Shown here: positions 7,559 through 10,298 of the stretch, in pieces
Numbering within the stretch: position 1 is the stretch's first letter
How the letters are laid out: each line of letters opens with the position of its first letter
Assembly (NCBI GenBank): GCA_030825745.1
Contig: JAPJPH010000018.1
Span: 1-10,298 of the forward strand
From: Anaerococcus sp.
Lineage (GTDB): Bacteria; Bacillota; Clostridia; Tissierellales; Peptoniphilaceae
Length of the DNA stretch: 10,298 bases
Direction of reading: 5' to 3'
The notes under the pieces: generated by a model
What the model was told of the DNA's origin: nothing
Database searches by the model: none
The model's input: the letters and a program-made list of their open reading frames with translations, nothing else
Position numbers and translations under genes: made by a program

Positions 7559-8671
7559 CTAGTTTGCTAACCTAACTGGTAATACAAGGTAGGTGAAGTC
7601 TTCTTTATCATACTTACTTTCTTGAGGATATATTAGACATGGGTTTAGGGCAGATTTGAAATTTAATTTTATATAATCACTATCGCAAGCCCTAACTCCT
7701 TCTTGCATATATCTTGCATTGAAGGCTATATCCAAGTTGCTACCAGTTTTTTTAATTTGTATAACTTCTTTTACATCCCCTATTTCAGAGTTTGACCTAA
7801 TAATCATAGCATCATCTGCTATTTCTATTTTTATTAGGTTAGCTCTTGCTGCATCTTGGAGAACCTGGGCCCTGTCTAGGGCATATAAAAGCTCTCTTTT
7901 ATCTATAATAATAGAGGTTTCTGATATATCATTTATTATATTTCTGTAGTCTATATAATTTTTATCTATTACCTTACATAACATAGTAGTTTCACCAGAA
8001 ACTAGGATAAGGTCATTATCATTTTTATAAATACTTGTTTTTTTATCATCAGATATTATCCTAGACCATTCTATTAGGGATCTTTTTGGGATAATATACT
8101 CACTATTTTCATATTCAGATGGATAGTCTAAATCTATTTTTTTTAGGGCCACCCTATAACCATCTAGGGCTACCATGTTTAATTTACTATCTCTAAGTTC
8201 AAATAAGATACCGGTTAGGGCAAGTTTTGTTTCATCCATACTTGTTGCAAATTCTGATTGGCTAATAGATCTTTTTAATATATCATTTTCTATTACAATT
8301 TCATTGCTATCAGGTAGGGATAGGTCTTGTTTTTCAAAGTATTCAAAGGCAAGGAGGTTAAAGTTTGAACTATTGCATTTGATATTTATCTTTGAATCTT
8401 TATTTTCTATGGTAACTAGGTCATTTGGGAGTTTTCTAACTATATTTGCTATAAGGTTAGCTTTAAGGGCCATTTGTCCATCTTCTATAATTTCAGCTGC
8501 CGCCTTTGTTTTTATTGTAATTTCTCCATCAAAAGCTGTTAGGGTCAAATAATCTTTTTCACATTCAAAGTATATTAATTCGTGTATTTGGATGTTAGTA
8601 GATTTTGAAACAGCCTTAAGTGCAATATTTATAGCTTTCATTAAATCTTCTTGTTTAATTTTAAATTTCAT
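7559..8671 (-). CDS. dnaN: DNA polymerase III beta sliding clamp
   Basis: A 370-residue clamp subunit; two copies form a ring that tethers the polymerase to DNA. The N-terminal sequence (MKFKIKQEDLMKAINIALKAVS) and the C-terminal YLVLPVRLAN, which ends in the family's usual LPVR followed by three extra residues, are characteristic. The length suits the three repeated clamp domains. The internal pattern MVALDGYRVALKKI, a hallmark of the second domain, is present, as is FNARYMQEGVRAC in the third. Start ATG is preceded by AAGGAGAG with three bases between, a strong site. The gene follows the origin region directly, so its promoter, if it has one of its own, must lie within 8672-8896 and could be affected by DnaA binding there. 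Confidence 0.96.
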   Translation of the reverse strand: MKFKIKQEDLMKAINIALKAVSKSTNIQIHELIYFECEKDYLTLTAFDGEITIKTKAAAEIIEDGQMALKANLIANIVRKLPNDLVTIENKDSKINIKCNSSNFNLLAFEYFEKQDLSLPDSNEIVIENDILKRSISQSEFATSMDETKLALTGILFELRDSKLNMVALDGYRVALKKIDLDYPSEYENSEYIIPKRSLIEWSRIISDDKKTSIYKNDNDLILVSGETTMLCKVIDKNYIDYRNIINDISETSIIIDKRELLYALDRAQVLQDAARANLIKIEIADDAMIIRSNSEIGDVKEVIQIKKTGSNLDIAFNARYMQEGVRACDSDYIKLNFKSALNPCLIYPQESKYDKEDFTYLVLPVRLAN

Positions 8672-8680
8672 GCTCTCTCC

Positions 8681-8700
8681 TTAAAACTATTATATATACT
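8681..8700. other. AT-rich DNA-unwinding element candidate
   Basis: Twenty base pairs with only two C and no G on the plus strand, including tattatatata, directly beside the trio run and just upstream of the dnaN ribosome binding site. Its position relative to the boxes fits the melting site of a Firmicute origin. The exact melted bases are inferred. Confidence 0.55.
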
Positions 8701-8718
8701 TAGTAGTATTATTAGTAG
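8701..8718 (+). other. DnaA-trio-like repeat
   Basis: Six consecutive triplets on the plus strand read TAG TAG TAT TAT TAG TAG. The DnaA-trio described in B. subtilis is a run of 3'-[G/A]A[T/A]-5' triplets between the last DnaA box and the unwinding element, where DnaA assembles on one strand. Four of the six triplets fit that consensus exactly and all six have the central A. It lies between the boxes at 8721-8739 and the AT-rich stretch, the expected place and strand. Confidence 0.65.
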
Positions 8719-8730
8719 GTGGTGTATAAA

Positions 8731-8739
8731 TGTGGATAA
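8731..8739 (-). promoter_or_regulatory. DnaA box, exact TTATCCACA
   Basis: Plus strand reads tgtggataa, an exact consensus box on the minus strand. One base later the minus strand reads TTATACACC (8729-8721), two mismatches from consensus, giving a tandem pair facing the trio run, much like B. subtilis boxes 6 and 7. Confidence 0.85.
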
Positions 8740-8791
8740 GTCTTTTAAACCCTCAAATTCTAATGATAATCTATGTTAATATCTTGTGGGC

Positions 8792-8828
8792 AAAAAAAGG
8801 ATAAAATGGCTATTTTTCCACATTATCC
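8792..8828 (-). terminator. Possible dnaA terminator or attenuator inside oriC
   Basis: On the minus strand, GGATAA (8828-8823) can pair with TTATCC (8804-8799), with a further TGG/CCA pairing inside and a loop of eight bases, followed at once by seven T residues (8798-8792). This is the layout of an intrinsic terminator just after dnaA, though the stem is AT-rich and has one mismatch. It would uncouple or dampen transcription from dnaA into dnaN. It is predicted by eye and not scored. Confidence 0.4.
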
Positions 8829-8831
8829 ACA
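8814..8831 (+). promoter_or_regulatory. Two abutting DnaA boxes (one degenerate, one exact)
   Basis: TTTTCCACA (8814-8822, one mismatch) is followed without a gap by TTATCCACA (8823-8831, exact). Both read on the plus strand. They overlap the 5' arm of the hairpin described at 8792-8828. Confidence 0.8.
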
Positions 8832-8861
8832 AGGGATTTTTAAGAAAATTTAAAACTTTAC

Positions 8862-8894
8862 TTATCAACATACTTATCCACAGCCTTATAAACA
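8862..8894 (+). promoter_or_regulatory. Three DnaA boxes with exact 12-bp phasing
   Basis: TTATCAACA (8862-8870, one mismatch), TTATCCACA (8874-8882, exact) and TTATAAACA (8886-8894, two mismatches) start exactly 12 bp apart, each separated by 3 bp. The last ends two bases before the dnaA stop codon. The third box is weak on its own and is listed because of the phasing. Confidence 0.7.
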
Positions 8895-8896
8895 TT

Positions 8897-10276
8897 CTAG
8901 CCTGTTATCTCATTTTGGAGATCTTCTATTTCTTGTTTGAAGTAGGAATCATCATCCATTTGTTGTTGTATTTTATCTATACCATGCATTACAGTTGTAT
9001 GGTCTCTATCAAAGGCATTTGATATGGTTACTAAGGAATCATCTAAGATTGCCCTAGCTAGGTACATGGCTATTTGTCTAGGTATTACTATTTCTTTTTT
9101 GCGACTTTTTCCTTTTAGATCACTAAGTTTGACTGCATATTTTTCAGAAACCTTCTTTTGGATATCTTCTATATTAACTCTTTTTCTTTGATCTTTGACC
9201 CTTGTTGCAACACCCTTTATAGCATCTTCCATACTTATATAATCTCTACTATCACTTTTAGCATAGGCTATGGCTGTTGATAAGGCACCCTCTAAGTCTC
9301 TAATATTGGTATCTATATTTTCTGCTATATAAAAGAGGATATCATTATCTACAAAGGCCCCTAGCTGGTCTACCTTCTTTTGAAGGATAGCTACCCTAGT
9401 TTCAAAGTCAGGTTTTCCTATATCAACTATTATCCCCCAAGAAAACCTTGATATTAGCCTATTTTCTAATTGTTTGATCTCCTTTGGTGGCCTATCTGAT
9501 GAAATAACTATCTGTTTGCCTGTATTATATAGGTCATTAAAGGTATGGAAGAACTCTTCTTGGGTACCTTCCTTGCCTGCTATAAATTGGATATCATCTA
9601 TTAAAAGGATATCAACTGACCTATATTTTTCCCTAAATTTTTCATTTTTAGTAGATCTTAAGGCTGAGATCATCTCATTAGTAAATTTTTCACTAGATAG
9701 GTACATTACATAGGCATCATCTCTATTTTCTAAGATCTTGTGGGCTATGGCTTGCATAAGGTGGGTTTTACCCAGACCACTTTCACCATATATAAAGAGG
9801 GGATTATATAGCCTTGCCATAGATTTGTTAGAAATATTTTCTGCAACTGCCTGGCTAACTCCTAGGGCATACTGGTTAGATTTACCCTCTATAAAGTTAT
9901 CAAAGATGTTTTCAGGCTCTAGTTGGGGTCTTGGATGTGAGCTAACTTGGTTGATTCTCATTTGACCATTTGAATCATAATCTTTACCCAAAGTTAGGAT
10001 ATTATTATATTCTTTGGCATCTTTGGCAGTTACCCTTACCTTATAACTTCCTCCAATCCTATCTTTTATATTATCTAGAGCACTTTGAAGTTGGGGTACC
10101 CAGATTTTATCGAATATAAAAAGGGTATCTTTTTTTGGAACTTCAAGGTAGAGGGTATTTTCATAAAGATTTAGTGGCTTTAAGATACTAATCCAGGTAT
10201 TAAATTGTTGGATAGAATCTACATGCATTTTCATTTCATTTTTTAATTCATTGGTAATGTATTCTAAATTTGTCAT
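8897..10276 (-). CDS. dnaA: Chromosomal replication initiator DnaA
   Basis: A 459-residue initiator that binds the boxes in oriC, melts DNA and recruits the helicase. Domain I covers about 1-80. The AAA+ domain starts near 120 with IFDNFIEGKSNQYALG (124-139); it has Walker A GESGLGKT (164-171), Walker B DILLIDD (222-228), sensor 1 near IVISSDRPP (256-264), and Arg277 in the arginine-finger motif LISRF. Domain IV carries the box-binding signature region RDHTTVMHGIDKI (424-436). Length is usual for Firmicutes with a short domain II linker. The start has AAAGGAAGG eight bases upstream (10285-10293). Its own promoter lies beyond the window. It is the first gene of the cluster, and a hairpin in oriC may separate its transcript from dnaN. 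Confidence 0.97.
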   Translation of the reverse strand: MTNLEYITNELKNEMKMHVDSIQQFNTWISILKPLNLYENTLYLEVPKKDTLFIFDKIWVPQLQSALDNIKDRIGGSYKVRVTAKDAKEYNNILTLGKDYDSNGQMRINQVSSHPRPQLEPENIFDNFIEGKSNQYALGVSQAVAENISNKSMARLYNPLFIYGESGLGKTHLMQAIAHKILENRDDAYVMYLSSEKFTNEMISALRSTKNEKFREKYRSVDILLIDDIQFIAGKEGTQEEFFHTFNDLYNTGKQIVISSDRPPKEIKQLENRLISRFSWGIIVDIGKPDFETRVAILQKKVDQLGAFVDNDILFYIAENIDTNIRDLEGALSTAIAYAKSDSRDYISMEDAIKGVATRVKDQRKRVNIEDIQKKVSEKYAVKLSDLKGKSRKKEIVIPRQIAMYLARAILDDSLVTISNAFDRDHTTVMHGIDKIQQQMDDDSYFKQEIEDLQNEITG

Positions 10277-10284
10277 AGCATCGA

Positions 10285-10293
10285 CCTTCCTTT
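10285..10293 (-). promoter_or_regulatory. dnaA ribosome binding site
   Basis: AAAGGAAGG on the minus strand, eight bases before ATG 10276. An ATG at 10281, five bases earlier, is followed by an in-phase stop after two codons, so it is not the start. Confidence 0.6.
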
Positions 10294-10298
10294 AAAAG

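Larger units (their letters stand above)
8672..8896. other. oriC: oriC: dnaA-dnaN intergenic replication origin
   Basis: The 225-bp gap between dnaA and dnaN holds three exact 9-bp TTATCCACA boxes and several near matches, in two groups. The group next to the dnaA end (8814-8894) reads on the plus strand; the one next to dnaN (8721-8739) reads on the minus strand and points at an AT-rich stretch (8681-8700). This matches the Bacillus subtilis arrangement, in which boxes downstream of dnaA are followed by the unwinding element before dnaN. Whether a second box cluster lies upstream of dnaA cannot be seen, since the window ends 22 bp past the dnaA start. Replication would start here and genes on both sides would be read away from it or along the fork. 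Confidence 0.88.

Noticed and set aside
8755-8793. Possible dnaN promoter on the minus strand, TTGCCC with ATTATC 17 bp downstream.
   Set aside because: The -10 match is poor and the region is AT-rich, so such matches are expected by chance. Start-site mapping would decide.
8785-8793. Additional DnaA box on the minus strand, TTGCCCACA.
   Set aside because: Two mismatches, including the core, and no phasing with the other boxes.
8786-9022. Plus-strand open frame of 78 codons crossing oriC and the dnaA 3' end.
   Set aside because: GTG start with no ribosome binding site, overlaps DnaA boxes and lies antisense to conserved dnaA codons. Its hydrophobic look follows from antisense reading of AT-rich sequence.
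1-10298. Mobile elements, CRISPR arrays, tRNA, rRNA or foreign islands.
   Set aside because: No transposase, integrase, direct-repeat array or RNA gene was found; gene order and codon use are uniform core chromosome. In B. subtilis an rRNA operon follows gyrA, but not here.

Overview
This window is the replication-origin region of a low-GC, anaerobe-like Firmicute. Every protein reads as clostridial, AT-rich in codon use and heavy in CTA leucine codons. My best guess is Peptoniphilaceae or a near relative (Anaerococcus, Peptoniphilus or Finegoldia type); no 16S or other decisive marker is present. Reading along the minus strand, the order is dnaA, oriC, dnaN, yaaA (S4 domain), recF, gyrB, gyrA, rsbV-like, rsbW-like, sigB-like. 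A convergent plus-strand gene fragment, the C-terminal end of a KdpD-type sensor kinase, enters from the left edge.

Layout. Positions 1-317 hold the kinase ATPase domain (+). Positions 318-496 are a convergent intergenic stretch with a hairpin that could act as a terminator for both sides. Positions 497-1916 hold a three-gene partner-switching module (sigma factor, anti-sigma, anti-anti-sigma). Positions 1909-6263 are gyrA and gyrB, 6265-7344 recF, 7344-7550 yaaA and 7559-8671 dnaN. Positions 8672-8896 are the dnaA-dnaN intergenic origin, with perfect and degenerate DnaA boxes, a DnaA-trio-like run and an AT-rich stretch. Positions 8897-10276 are dnaA. From dnaN to the sigma factor every junction is an overlap or a gap of at most 8 nt (three are TAATG stop/start overlaps), so this looks like one long polycistron.

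How the genes work together. DnaA opens oriC and loads the replication machinery, DnaN is the sliding clamp, RecF acts in gap repair, and GyrA/GyrB set supercoiling. The sigma module downstream of gyrA should respond to stress by partner switching: RsbV-like protein frees the sigma factor from RsbW-like protein. As I recall it, Clostridioides difficile also has its sigB operon just after gyrA, so the placement is probably ancestral in this group.

What is not ordinary: (1) the RsbW-like protein is short and lacks the usual GHKL ATP-binding motifs, while its RsbV partner keeps the phosphorylatable serine; (2) both gyrase subunits carry a neutral residue where an acidic quinolone-pocket residue is usual (GyrA Tyr86, GyrB Asn425), both one base change from Asp; (3) the origin has a clear Bacillus-like unwinding core plus a 12-bp-phased box array and a terminator-like hairpin overlapping DnaA boxes. 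I found no mobile element, CRISPR array, tRNA or rRNA.
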